Source: Halobacteria archaeon HArc-gm2 (lineage in GTDB: Archaea; Halobacteriota; Halobacteria; Halobacteriales; Haloarculaceae). From it: DNA of 64,000 nt. This document shows, piece after piece, positions 33,342-42,335 of this stretch. The position numbers and the translations under genes were made by a program. The stretch's first letter is position 1. Each line of letters begins with the position of its first letter. The notes under the pieces were generated by a model. That model made no database searches, had not been told where the DNA came from, and was given only the letters and a program-made list of their open reading frames with translations. The DNA is taken from assembly GCA_025517465.1 (NCBI GenBank), contig JAOPKE010000002.1, forward strand, positions 310,001 through 374,000, given 5' to 3'.

Positions 33342-33360
33342 CGTTCTGCGAAACAGAACG
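33342..33360. other. Perfect 7-bp hairpin in the xacA-GH4 gap
   Basis: CGTTCTG, loop cgaaa, CAGAACG, followed by a run of five G. It could be a regulatory site or an RNA hairpin. The rest of 32997-33500 shows no gene; a basic 79-codon minus-strand frame there is not convincing. Confidence 0.4.
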
Positions 33361-33502
33361 GGGGTCTAGTAGGATCCGGTACTGTTCTACTTGTCCTCGA
33401 ATTCGTTCTCGTAGGTGGAATATCGAAGGTGTGGGGTCGCCAGGTCGTGGCCACCGACCGGCGGTGCGCGCGTCGACCGGGCCGTCTGTGACGGTGACCA
33501 CA

Positions 33503-33511
33503 GTTATTTAC
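33503..33511 (+). promoter_or_regulatory. TATA box of the GH4 gene
   Basis: gttatttac is centred 29 bases before GTG 33536 and decides in favour of that GTG as start. Confidence 0.6.
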
Positions 33512-33535
33512 TCTCCCGGTCGCCATCGAACGGAC

Positions 33536-34993
33536 GTGACAATCGAGTCTTTCGACGCAGACGGCGGTCTGGACGGTGACGACCTCACGATCGCGTACGT
33601 CGGGGGCGGGAGCCGGCAGTGGGCCCCCAACCTGATCCGCGACCTGGCGCTCTCCGAGTTCGACGGACACGTTCGGCTGTACGACACGAACGAAGAGAGC
33701 GCCCGGCTCAACGCAGAGTTCGGGAACTGGGTTCAGGCAGACGACGACGCCACCGCCGACTGGAGTTACGAGGCGGTCAGCTCGCTGGAGACGGCGCTCG
33801 CCGGCGCCGACGTCGTGATCCTCTCGACCCAGTACGACCCGCGGGAGACGTTCGTCCACGACCTGTCCATTCCCAGGGAGTACGGCATCTACGGGGCCGT
33901 GTCGGCGACGATCGGTCCAGGCGGCATCTTCCGGGCGATGCGGACCATCCCGGTGTACCGGCGCTTCGCAGCTGCGATCCGCGAGCACTGCCCCGACGCC
34001 TGGGTGTTCAACTACACCAACCCAGTTCACTTCGTCACGCGCGCGTTGTACGACGAGTATCCCGACATCAACGCGCTCGGGCTCTGCCACGAGGTACTCG
34101 GGACGCGGTGGCACCTCGCCATGCTCGCCGAGGAGGAACTCGGGATGGACGCGGAGCGCGCCGACGTCGACGTGAACGTCAAGGGGATCAACCACTTCAC
34201 GTGGGTCGACGAGGCCCGCTGCAAGGGCGTCGACCTCTGGCCGCTGCTCGAGGAATTGAAAGACGGCGAACGCGGAAACAGACGGTTCACCTGGGAAGAC
34301 CTGGCAGACGAGAGCGTCTTCACCGACAACTGGCAGGTCACCTGGGAGCTGTTCCGCCGGTTCGGCGTTCTGCCCGCGGCGGGCGACCGTCACCTCGTCG
34401 AGTACGCCACCTCGTTCATCCAGGGCGGCCAGGAGACGCTCAACCACTGGGGCGTCAAGCGCACCGGTGCCGACTACCGGGCGAAACACTGGACGCCGGC
34501 CGAGTCCGACCAGACCACGGACGTCGAGGCCTGGCTGGAGGGCGAGAAGGAGTTCGAACTCGAACCCTCCGGCGAGGAGTTCCTCGACATCCTGGAGGGG
34601 CTCACCGGCGACGGCCCGTACGTCACGAACGTCAACCTGCCCAACACCGGCCAGATCTCGGATATCGAGCAGGGTCCGGTCGTCGAGACGAACGCCGTCG
34701 TCCGCGCGGGCCAGGTCAAGCCAGTCGCCGCCGGCGGCTTCCCGCGACCTGTCCGGAGTCTGCTCCAGGGCCACGTCGACACCATCGAGACGATCATCGA
34801 GGCCGCACGGGAGGGGGACGTCGACAGGGCGTTCGAAGGCTTCTCGATCGACTCCCAGGTCCAGACGCTGACGCCAGACGAATCGCGTGATCTGTTCGGC
34901 GAACTCGTCGCCGCCGAGGCCGACTACCTGGCGGACTGGGACCTCGGGGAGTCGGACGTGCTCGCCGAGGCCGAGACGTACCCCCGGGCCTGA
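33536..34993 (+). CDS. GH4-family glycosidase (NAD- and metal-dependent)
   Basis: 485 residues from GTG 33536. GH4 enzymes cleave alpha- or beta-glycosides by an NAD-linked redox mechanism with a Mn/Ni/Co ion. The Rossmann loop is YVGGGSRQW (21-29); NYTNP (159-163) and C184-H185-E186-V187 carry the metal-binding Cys, and H220 in GINHFTW is the other metal ligand. The CHEV tetrapeptide is the form described for alpha-glucosidases, whereas alpha-glucuronidases usually have CHG. The genomic setting (xylanases, UxuA elsewhere) would favour alpha-glucuronidase, so specificity is undecided. Cytoplasmic. Confidence 0.88.
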   Translation: MTIESFDADGGLDGDDLTIAYVGGGSRQWAPNLIRDLALSEFDGHVRLYDTNEESARLNAEFGNWVQADDDATADWSYEAVSSLETALAGADVVILSTQYDPRETFVHDLSIPREYGIYGAVSATIGPGGIFRAMRTIPVYRRFAAAIREHCPDAWVFNYTNPVHFVTRALYDEYPDINALGLCHEVLGTRWHLAMLAEEELGMDAERADVDVNVKGINHFTWVDEARCKGVDLWPLLEELKDGERGNRRFTWEDLADESVFTDNWQVTWELFRRFGVLPAAGDRHLVEYATSFIQGGQETLNHWGVKRTGADYRAKHWTPAESDQTTDVEAWLEGEKEFELEPSGEEFLDILEGLTGDGPYVTNVNLPNTGQISDIEQGPVVETNAVVRAGQVKPVAAGGFPRPVRSLLQGHVDTIETIIEAAREGDVDRAFEGFSIDSQVQTLTPDESRDLFGELVAAEADYLADWDLGESDVLAEAETYPRA

Positions 34994-35156
34994 CCCGCGG
35001 GAGGTCGACCTGACGCGCGGGAAGGCAGGACCTGAAGCCCCACTCGGATCCACCGCGAGACGGCCGCCGACATCCACCTTCGATATTCGCCAACACGACT
35101 CTCGATCGTGCAATTTTCGCAGTAGCTACGCTGCAATTATCCAGTACATATTTGGC

Positions 35157-35166
35157 GTAATAATAG
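35157..35166 (+). promoter_or_regulatory. TATA box of the secreted GH10 gene
   Basis: gtaataatag is centred 26 bases before ATG 35187. The 11-mer AATTATCCAGT (35135-35145), also found at 30526-30536, lies just upstream. Confidence 0.55.
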
Positions 35167-35186
35167 AAAGAACGGGTGAACCACAG

Positions 35187-37319
35187 ATGACAAACGAACG
35201 CGCGGACATCGGCAGCGACCGACGGACGTTCATCGGTTCGCTCGCGGCGCTGGGCGCACTCGGCGCCCTGCCGGGAGCGGCCAGGGTGGGCGCTGCACAG
35301 GAAGACGACTCGATCGACGGCTACTATCAGACGCTTCGACAGATCCTCACCCAGTTCCGGGGCCTCCCCGAGGGTGAGTTCGTCTACGAACCGGACGAGC
35401 AGGTGACCATCGAGACCTTCGACAACGTCGGCCCAGGGGGGAGCAGCTCGTCGACGTTCACCGTGGACGACGTGAACGTTCCCTTCACGCAGGCCGAACG
35501 CGTCGAGATCAACGAGGACCCGGAGAACAACTGGACGTACTCCTACCAGGGGATCATCCCCGACGGCCAGTTCGAGGCCGGCGACGTGCTCCTGGGCGTG
35601 GCTCACGTCCGGAGCGAGACCAGCGACGCTCAGATACAGGCCGGGTTCAAGTACCGCTACGAGAACTCCGGCGGCGAGACGGCCTACGGGGACGAGAACT
35701 TCGTCGCGGAAGGGGCGTTGATCGAGCCGACCGGGTCCTGGGAACGATACTACTTCCCCATCGAGGTCGGCGAGAAGCCCGAGGGGTCGAACCACGAGCC
35801 GTACATGGAGTTCTGGACCGGCTTCACGCAACAGAACCTCGATTTCGGTGGGCTCGCGCTCATCGACTACAGCGCCACGGACGTCGCCGTCGGCGACCTT
35901 CCCGTCGGCCAGCACTCGCACCCCATCTTCGACTACGACGGTCGGTCCGAGGGTGCCACGTGGCGCGAAGACGCGTACGCGCGCATCGAGGAACTCCGGA
36001 AGGCGTCGCTGGACGTCTCCGTCGTCGACGCCGACGGGAACCCGCTCCCCGGGGCGAGCGTCGACGTCGCGATGCAGGACCACGAGTTCGACTTCGGCAG
36101 CGCCGTCTCCGTCGAGCACATCACCGGTGACGGCGACGACGACGACGTGTACCGCGCTCGGTTCCTGGAGAACTTCAACAAGGCCGTCGTCGAGAACGGG
36201 ATGAAGTGGCCGGCCTGGGGCGGCGACTGGGACATCGACAAGGAGGCCACCAGACAGGCCGTCCAGTGGCTGAACGACAAGGAGATTCCGACGCGCGGGC
36301 ACTACCTGGTATGGGAGGAGTACGGCGGCGCCAACGGTGGCGGGATGGACGTCAGCGAGGGCCTCTCGGATAGCGAGTTGCAGGACGAGATCCTCTCCAA
36401 GATCGAGAGCCACACCGCCGAGTTCGAGGGGCAGGTCACAGACTGGGACATGCACAACCACCCGATGTGGCAGAGCAACATCCGTGACCGTCTCGGCTGG
36501 GACGCGGCCCTCGAGTGGTGGTCGACCGCAGCCGAGGCGACCGACGCCGGCCTCTACACCAACGAGATGGGCAACGTCGCGGGTGACTTCCTCCGCGACC
36601 AGCACCTCGAGTTCGTCCAGCGCCTGGTCGACGAGGGCGCGCCCGTCGACGGCGTCGGCTTCATGGGCCACGTCCAGTTCTCCAACGGCAACGTGACCCC
36701 GCCCAAGGAGGTGCTCTCGACGTTCGACCAGTTCGGGGAGCTGGATCTGCCGATCCTCATCACGGAGTTCGACATCCAGATCGACAGTCGCGACGACCAG
36801 CGACAGGTCGACTGGCAGGCGGACTACCTCAGGGACTTCCTGATCGCCTGCTTCAGCCACGAGGCCGTCGAGGGCCTCGTGAACTGGGGCTTCTGGGCCG
36901 GCGACCACTGGCGGCCGACCGGTGCCCTCTTCGACTCGAACTGGGGGCTCCGACCCCACGGTGAGCAGTTCATGAATCTGGTCTTCGACGAGTGGTGGAC
37001 CGAGAACAGCGGCGAGACGAACGACCAGGGCGTGTACTCCTCCTGGGCGTTCAAAGGCGAGTACGAGGTCACCGCAAGCTACGAGGGCGCGGATGCGTCG
37101 ACGACGGCGACGCTCTCGGACGGCGGGACGACGGTCGAACTGTCGCTCGACGCCGAGCAGTCGACGGCGACAGCGGAGAGCGGGTCGGACGCCGACGCCG
37201 ACACCGAGACGGAGTCGACGTCGGCCGTCGGCCCCGGTCTGGGCGTGGGCTCGGCAGTGGCGGGCGCCGGTGCGCTCGCGGGCTACAAGCTGACGCGCGA
37301 CGACGACGACGAAGCGTAG
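35187..37319 (+). CDS. Secreted CBM + GH10-like protein with altered catalytic motif
   Basis: 710 residues. A Tat signal (SDRRTFIGSLAALGALG, about 10-35) leads to a beta-sandwich carbohydrate-binding module (about 70-235, CBM4/9/22-like), a GH10-type barrel (about 260-605), an acidic Ser/Thr linker and a C-terminal VGPGLGVGSA helix with charged tail, like PGF-CTERM anchors. The barrel nucleophile E527 is kept (LITEFDI), but the acid/base position in WDMHNH is H425 instead of Glu, and the usual LVWH block reads LVWEEY. It may therefore be a binding protein, a glycosidase with another acid, or act on a different glucan. The probable first step of external polysaccharide use. Confidence 0.88.
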   Translation: MTNERADIGSDRRTFIGSLAALGALGALPGAARVGAAQEDDSIDGYYQTLRQILTQFRGLPEGEFVYEPDEQVTIETFDNVGPGGSSSSTFTVDDVNVPFTQAERVEINEDPENNWTYSYQGIIPDGQFEAGDVLLGVAHVRSETSDAQIQAGFKYRYENSGGETAYGDENFVAEGALIEPTGSWERYYFPIEVGEKPEGSNHEPYMEFWTGFTQQNLDFGGLALIDYSATDVAVGDLPVGQHSHPIFDYDGRSEGATWREDAYARIEELRKASLDVSVVDADGNPLPGASVDVAMQDHEFDFGSAVSVEHITGDGDDDDVYRARFLENFNKAVVENGMKWPAWGGDWDIDKEATRQAVQWLNDKEIPTRGHYLVWEEYGGANGGGMDVSEGLSDSELQDEILSKIESHTAEFEGQVTDWDMHNHPMWQSNIRDRLGWDAALEWWSTAAEATDAGLYTNEMGNVAGDFLRDQHLEFVQRLVDEGAPVDGVGFMGHVQFSNGNVTPPKEVLSTFDQFGELDLPILITEFDIQIDSRDDQRQVDWQADYLRDFLIACFSHEAVEGLVNWGFWAGDHWRPTGALFDSNWGLRPHGEQFMNLVFDEWWTENSGETNDQGVYSSWAFKGEYEVTASYEGADASTTATLSDGGTTVELSLDAEQSTATAESGSDADADTETESTSAVGPGLGVGSAVAGAGALAGYKLTRDDDDEA

Positions 37320-37340
37320 TCGGTCGGATACCGGATTCCG

Positions 37341-37346
37341 TTTTTT
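37341..37346 (+). terminator. T-tract terminator after the secreted GH10 gene
   Basis: Six T residues follow a GC-rich stretch 21 bases after the stop codon, the usual form of archaeal intrinsic termination. Confidence 0.45.
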
Positions 37347-37443
37347 GTCGCTGCCACGGACCACCGAAGCGATCGCCTGGCCCGTCCGGAGTGGGGTAGC
37401 CGGCCTCGGTATCTTTTTACGCTCCCCCGGGTGACCAACTGAC

Positions 37444-37692
37444 ATGAATCAGGAGGCCCGCAGCGGGAACGAGTCGCGCGAGCGGCTGGTGGCGGAACTG
37501 TGCGACCGGCAGCACTACTTCGTGGTCCTCTTCGCGTTCGCGGTGGTGTTCCTGCTGATACAGGTCCCCTACCTGTTCGTCGCCGACAGTGACTCGGCGC
37601 TGTACGTGGTAGTCACGATGAACGTGGCCGGGAGCGCTGCGTTCGCCCTCGGAAGTGGCGTCGTCCTCCGGACCTGTGCCCGGCGGGACTAG
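37444..37692 (+). CDS. Small two-helix membrane protein (82 aa)
   Basis: 82 residues with a charged N-terminal 22 residues, then two hydrophobic helices (FVVLFAFAVVFLLIQVPYLFV and YVVVTMNVAGSAAFALGSGVV). TATA-like atctttttac (37411-37420) is 28 bases before the ATG. No family recognised. It ends on a CTAG shared with the stop codon of the convergent gene. Confidence 0.72.
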   Translation: MNQEARSGNESRERLVAELCDRQHYFVVLFAFAVVFLLIQVPYLFVADSDSALYVVVTMNVAGSAAFALGSGVVLRTCARRD

Positions 37693-38072
37693 AAGGAGTT
37701 GAGTTCGGCGTCGAGGTCGGATTCGGGCTCGGTGTCGGCGTCGGACTCGGCCGACGAATCGGTCTGGATCCGTGCGACGAACTGGTTGAGCCAGAGGGCA
37801 CCGTACGCGAGGACGCCGAGGAGGACGACCGTCGCGCCCCAGACGCCGAACATCCCCGCGAAGACGCCGTGGGCGAGCACGTTCAGCGGTCCGTCGGCCC
37901 CGAACAGGAAGCCGGGGCGACCCGAGAGGACTGTGGCGCCGAACGCCATCATGGCGATGCCGACGAGCACGGCCACGATGGACATGTTGTTCGCCAGGAA
38001 GTAATACGCGGCGAGCAGATATCGTTTCGCGCCCGTGGCCTCCGCGTTCGCCCGTTCGAGTGATCGCTTCAT
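37689..38072 (-). CDS. Membrane protein with acidic tail (127 aa), unknown
   Basis: 127 residues. Basic N terminus (KRSLERANAEATGAKRY), then three membrane helices in about 20-45, 60-75 and 75-100, then an acidic, disordered tail (ESDADTEPESDLDAELNSF). No motif recognised. It is divergent from the oligosaccharide-binding lipoprotein with a 117-base gap that contains the CGGTACTAGTACCG palindrome. Confidence 0.7.
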   Translation of the reverse strand: MKRSLERANAEATGAKRYLLAAYYFLANNMSIVAVLVGIAMMAFGATVLSGRPGFLFGADGPLNVLAHGVFAGMFGVWGATVVLLGVLAYGALWLNQFVARIQTDSSAESDADTEPESDLDAELNSF

Positions 38073-38115
38073 CGGTGAGTGCTGCCACGGGAGATTATTT
38101 CAAAGTTTGGGTCGT

Positions 38116-38129
38116 CGGTACTAGTACCG
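38116..38129. promoter_or_regulatory. 14-bp perfect palindrome, candidate operator
   Basis: CGGTACTAGTACCG lies in the divergent gap between 38072 and 38190, about 30 bases upstream of the TATA box of the binding-protein gene. Confidence 0.5.
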
Positions 38130-38157
38130 CCGTCAAAGATCGTGAAAGAATCGGGTA

Positions 38158-38170
38158 CTTTTATATAATA
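38158..38170 (+). promoter_or_regulatory. Strong TATA box of the 712-aa binding lipoprotein
   Basis: The run cttttatataata is centred about 27 bases before ATG 38190, predicting a leaderless transcript. It is one of the strongest TATA matches in the window, fitting a highly expressed receptor. Confidence 0.7.
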
Positions 38171-38189
38171 TTGGCTGAACGTAGGTAGC

Positions 38190-40328
38190 ATGCGGGAAAC
38201 TGACAATAACCGCGAGAAGTTGTCGCGACGACGGTACGCGCAACTGGTAGCTGGATCGAGTGCGGCAGCACTGGCCGGCTGTCCGGAGTCGGGGTCCGAG
38301 GGAACCGAGACGGAACCCGCCACGAGCGAATCGGACACTGACGAGTCGACGACCACGGACGGGGACTCGACGCCCGATCCGAGCAACCGGATGACCGACA
38401 CCGTCCGCGTGTTCGTGTTGAACACGCCGGACACCTTCGACTGGAATCCCCACACGCCACAGGACAACACCACTGGCGACCTGTTCATGTCCGAACTGCA
38501 CGGCATGTCGAACTCCCACGATACGTCGAAGCGCCTCCACGGCGACGACGCGACGTTCGACGCGCCGTGGGTCCAGGGGAAAGACGAGATCAGCCTCGTC
38601 ACCTGGATCAAGGACTGGGAGGTCGAACCGCCCTACGACCTGTGGAACACCCACGACGAGCGCTCCACGTTCTGGAACGGCGAGCCCAACGACGCCGAGA
38701 CCCGGTACAAGTACGACAAGGTGCGCTACTTCGTCGAGGGCAACAAGTTCCAGGAGGGCCAGATCCACCGTGCCGAGGCCGAGAGCCAGTGGCGCTACCA
38801 CTTCTGGCACGCCAGAGCCGAGGTCGAGGGCGCGGACGACGACCCGGCGAACGAACCGCTGCTCGCCGACGAGGCGGCGGCGACCGACGGCGACCCGCCG
38901 CTCCCGCAGGAGTGGAGCGACCCGAAGCTACGGGAGTTCGACGCCGCCGGGACCCAGGAGCGGTACAACGAGGTCATCAGCAACGTCCGCGGCGACCGCG
39001 TCTCGCTCGAACGGCTGGCCGAGAACGGCTGGGGGACGGGCCCGTACGAACTCCGCTCGACCGACGACATCGGCTCCGACCGCGCCATCCTCCGGCTCCG
39101 CGACGAGGACGCCGAGTCGCCACATCCCCACCGCGAGCACATCAACATCCCCAAACTCCAGCTCCAGTTCGGTAACGAGGACCGTGAGCAGACGCTGGCG
39201 AACAACGGCGCCATCGACGTCCACGCCGGGTCCATCACGCCCAACAACACCTGGAATCCGGAGAGCCTCCCGGACCACGTCGACAACGTCACCACCTATC
39301 TGCGCCCGAACGGCGGCGACTCGTGGTGGTTCAACTGGAACAACCCGCACCTCGGACGGCTGTGGGTCCGACGGGCGCTCGTCACGGCCATCGACTGGAA
39401 CGTCGTGGGCGCGAACGGCTGGGGCGACCAGCGCTCCGTCCCGCTCGAACACGACACCGGAATGCTCGACGCCCACTCCGAGTCGACGTTCTCCGAGGAG
39501 TTCCTGAACAGCCTCCACTCCTGGCCGAAGGAGGCCGACGTCGAGACCGCCAACGAGTACATGAAGCGGGCGGGCTACACGAAGAACGGCAACATCTGGG
39601 TCGACCCCGACGGCAACGACTTCAAGCTCGACGTCCTCATCACCTCGAACATCGAGGACTGGATCGGTGCCGGCCAGACCATCCGGCAGCAACTCCGCAA
39701 CTTCGGCGTGGACGCGACGTTCACCCAGCAGGACTGGGGGACGTGGTCGAACAACCTGGACACGTTCAACAACGAAGAGCCGAACTTCGACACCTCGATC
39801 CACTGGTACAACCAGCCGACCCGCTTCGGCTACTACAAGTCCCAGGCCGCGTGGTGGGACAACGCGTCGCTGCTCGGCGGCGACCCCAACGCTACCGGGT
39901 CGGACCGCCGCGCCGTCGACCCCGACGACGAGTTCACCATCAAGGGCGAAGTCGTGCAGGCCCATCTGCCGACCAAGGTGGGCTCAATCGAGGCCCCCGA
40001 CCAGGCCGGGCAGCAGCCCGACCTCGAGGGCGTCACCGACTACGAGGAGGTGAACATGGCCGAAGTGGTCGAGAACATCCGGAAGCCCGCCGATTCGGAA
40101 GAAGAGCTCCAGGAGCGCTTCCGGACGTGTGCCCGGTACTACAACTACTACGTGCCGAAGTTCGCGTTCCACCAGTACACCTACGGCGAGTGGGCGAACG
40201 TCCGCGACTTCGACTGGCCCGGGGAGGACGACGACGCCCTGGACTGGGAGCGGAGCTTCAACATCACGGACACCGTCACGCTGGGCGGTATCGCCCAGGC
40301 CAGCTACGACTCCGAGATGGACCGCTGA
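38190..40328 (+). CDS. Family-5 solute-binding lipoprotein, probable oligosaccharide receptor
   Basis: 712 residues, long for the family. SRRRYAQLV plus AALAGC (lipid Cys31) form a Tat lipobox, followed by an acidic Ser/Thr spacer (about 32-68). The fold is in the normal order: FDWNPHTP at the start, GPYELRS, WVRRALVTAIDW, YMKRAGYTKNG, then the C-terminal lobe (DFKLDVLITSN, ANVRDFDWPGED). Peptide- and oligosaccharide-binding members cannot be told apart by family alone; xylanase neighbours and the importer at 48504 favour xylo- or gluco-oligosaccharides. It is a paralogue of the receptor at 40451 (shared W-x-N-x-R-D-F block near the end). Confidence 0.9.
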   Translation: MRETDNNREKLSRRRYAQLVAGSSAAALAGCPESGSEGTETEPATSESDTDESTTTDGDSTPDPSNRMTDTVRVFVLNTPDTFDWNPHTPQDNTTGDLFMSELHGMSNSHDTSKRLHGDDATFDAPWVQGKDEISLVTWIKDWEVEPPYDLWNTHDERSTFWNGEPNDAETRYKYDKVRYFVEGNKFQEGQIHRAEAESQWRYHFWHARAEVEGADDDPANEPLLADEAAATDGDPPLPQEWSDPKLREFDAAGTQERYNEVISNVRGDRVSLERLAENGWGTGPYELRSTDDIGSDRAILRLRDEDAESPHPHREHINIPKLQLQFGNEDREQTLANNGAIDVHAGSITPNNTWNPESLPDHVDNVTTYLRPNGGDSWWFNWNNPHLGRLWVRRALVTAIDWNVVGANGWGDQRSVPLEHDTGMLDAHSESTFSEEFLNSLHSWPKEADVETANEYMKRAGYTKNGNIWVDPDGNDFKLDVLITSNIEDWIGAGQTIRQQLRNFGVDATFTQQDWGTWSNNLDTFNNEEPNFDTSIHWYNQPTRFGYYKSQAAWWDNASLLGGDPNATGSDRRAVDPDDEFTIKGEVVQAHLPTKVGSIEAPDQAGQQPDLEGVTDYEEVNMAEVVENIRKPADSEEELQERFRTCARYYNYYVPKFAFHQYTYGEWANVRDFDWPGEDDDALDWERSFNITDTVTLGGIAQASYDSEMDR

Positions 40329-40450
40329 CGTCGGTCCGACTCCAGCGGCTCGGATCGGAACTTTCGTCGAATCGAACGGACCAGACAGGCTGTCACTACC
40401 ACTGCGATACGCGCCGTCGATTCCGGGGGCGTCCCGGACTGCCGTGCTTT

Positions 40451-42235
40451 TTAGCTGTCTCCCGGCCGGACGAGCCCGTGCTTCAGCGCGTAGAACGCCG
40501 ACTGGTTCTCCGGGCCCGCGGTCCGGTAGGCGTCGTCGTCACCGACCCACTCGAAGTCGCGCGTGTTCCCCCACGTCCCGCTGACGCTCGTCGCGACGTG
40601 GATATCTGGCAGGGCGTGGTTCCACCACCGGGCGAACGCGGCCACCGCGTCGGCCGTCGTCTCCCGGTCGGACTGGCTCCCGAGTCGGCGCCACTGGTCG
40701 ACGAGGTTCACCGTCCGCTCGTCGTCTCCACCGGCCGCCGGAATCGTGACCTCGACCGGCTTGCCGTGGGCCGACGTCTCCGTCGCCGGGTCGGTGACGC
40801 CGTAGCCGAGTGCGGTCGTCCCAGTCGCCGTGACGTCGTAGAGCGTGTGGGGGCTCCCGTCGCTGGGCCACAGCAACACGTCGAAGTTGTGCGTGTCGAC
40901 GTCGGTGACCAGCCGCGGAGCGGGGATCTGCGAGAAGTCGACGTCGAACCCGAACTCGGTCAGCGCCTGGTCGACGAGTTCGGCGCTGGCCTTCCAGTCC
41001 GGCCACATGGGCGTGCGGAGGCGGAACCAGACCGACTCGCCGTCGGGGTCGTACCAGTCGCCGTCGTCGCGCGTGTACCCCGCCGAGCGCATGTACTCCG
41101 CCGCGCGCTCGGTGTCGGACTCGACGGGGGACTCGCGGAGGTCGCCCAGCACGTCCTCGTCGAGCCAGCGCCGTTCGGCTGGCGTCGCCATCCCCGTCTG
41201 TCGCGTCGTCGCCTCGCCGAACCCGCCCACGTCGACGACGTCGTCGAGCGGGAGGGCCGCGAGTAACGCGCGCCGGACCGCCAGCCGACCGAGGTGGGCG
41301 TTCCGCCAGTCGAGGGCGAGTTTCGTCCCGCCGGTCGTCGGGTACCGGGCGATCTGGTCGACGTTGTCCGCGGGCGACCCCTTCAGCCCCGTCAACAGGC
41401 CACTGCCGCCGTCGAGCGTCCCCTGCTGGACGAACTTGTCGAGGGACACCGACTGGACGACGGGGAACCACAGCGTCGGGATCGCGATGTCGTCGGCCCG
41501 GGGATGGTCCTCGAAGCGCTCGAGCATCAGCCGGTTCATCGACGCCTCCACGAGCTCGTAGGGCCCGCACCCGACCCCCTTCTCCGCCGCGTCCTCGAGC
41601 GAGACGCGCCACTCGTGGAGTTCCGAGACGACGTCCTCGCGGGTCGCCGAGGTCGACGCGGCGTCCAGGCGGTCCACCCACTGTTCGAACAGCCACGCCG
41701 GCGTGTTGACGGCGCCGCCGACGACGTGGGACAGGACCAGGGGTTCGGCGAGTGCGCGGTCGAACTCGTAGACGAGGGTGTACTCGTCGCCCAGCGTCAC
41801 GGCCGGCCGGTCCTCGTCGCTCACGGCCGACTGGATCCGCTCGTACACCCACTGGTCGCGCGCCGTCACGGGCTCACCGTTCCACCAGGAGAATTCGTCG
41901 CTGTAGGTCACCGCCGCAGTCGTCCCGTCGATGGCGACGTCCTCGACGACGTCGCCCAGTCGACGCTCGCCGCCGGGCCGCTGGACGGACTGGACCTCGA
42001 ACAGCATCGTGTAGAAGTGCCAGGGGTACGAGCCCGACAGCCAGGGATTGAGCTGGACGCTCTCGGTGGCGTATGGAAAGGCGTGACCGAACACGTCCGT
42101 GGCGTGTTTGACGTCGTCCGGGTCGGACGAGCAACCCGCGAGGCCGCTCAGGGTGAGCGCGCCGGCGCTCGCCAGGACCTGCCGTCGCGTCGTCGTCCCC
42201 GAACCGGATCCGTCGCGTCCGCGGCCGTCTCTCAT
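40451..42235 (-). CDS. Second family-5 solute-binding lipoprotein
   Basis: 594 residues from ATG 42235, whose TATA box (gtgtataaacg, about 42259-42269) is 29 bases upstream. TTRRQVLASAGALTLSGLAGC (split here as a Tat motif and lipobox, Cys35) anchors it. The order is normal: QLNPWLSGSYPWHF, GCGPYELVEA, LGRLAVRRALLAALP, YMRSAGYTRDDG, then FDVLLWPSDGS. The end (WGNTRDFEWVGDDD) matches the receptor at 38190, so the two are diverged duplicates that face each other. Probably another sugar receptor sharing the importer at 48504. Confidence 0.88.
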   Translation of the reverse strand: MRDGRGRDGSGSGTTTRRQVLASAGALTLSGLAGCSSDPDDVKHATDVFGHAFPYATESVQLNPWLSGSYPWHFYTMLFEVQSVQRPGGERRLGDVVEDVAIDGTTAAVTYSDEFSWWNGEPVTARDQWVYERIQSAVSDEDRPAVTLGDEYTLVYEFDRALAEPLVLSHVVGGAVNTPAWLFEQWVDRLDAASTSATREDVVSELHEWRVSLEDAAEKGVGCGPYELVEASMNRLMLERFEDHPRADDIAIPTLWFPVVQSVSLDKFVQQGTLDGGSGLLTGLKGSPADNVDQIARYPTTGGTKLALDWRNAHLGRLAVRRALLAALPLDDVVDVGGFGEATTRQTGMATPAERRWLDEDVLGDLRESPVESDTERAAEYMRSAGYTRDDGDWYDPDGESVWFRLRTPMWPDWKASAELVDQALTEFGFDVDFSQIPAPRLVTDVDTHNFDVLLWPSDGSPHTLYDVTATGTTALGYGVTDPATETSAHGKPVEVTIPAAGGDDERTVNLVDQWRRLGSQSDRETTADAVAAFARWWNHALPDIHVATSVSGTWGNTRDFEWVGDDDAYRTAGPENQSAFYALKHGLVRPGDS

Positions 42236-42335
42236 TGGCGGCTTCGTTGTGTAGCGGGGTGTATAAACGCTCCGTCGGCCTGCCGGACGGCTGCTCGACG
42301 GAGTGCGGGACCGCGAGAAGTGGTACGGTCGCGGC

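Noticed and set aside
33262-33501. 79-codon minus-strand frame before the GH4 gene
   Set aside because: Basic composition, crosses a hairpin and the GH4 promoter; no recognisable motif. Considered as a transposase remnant, but nothing supports it.
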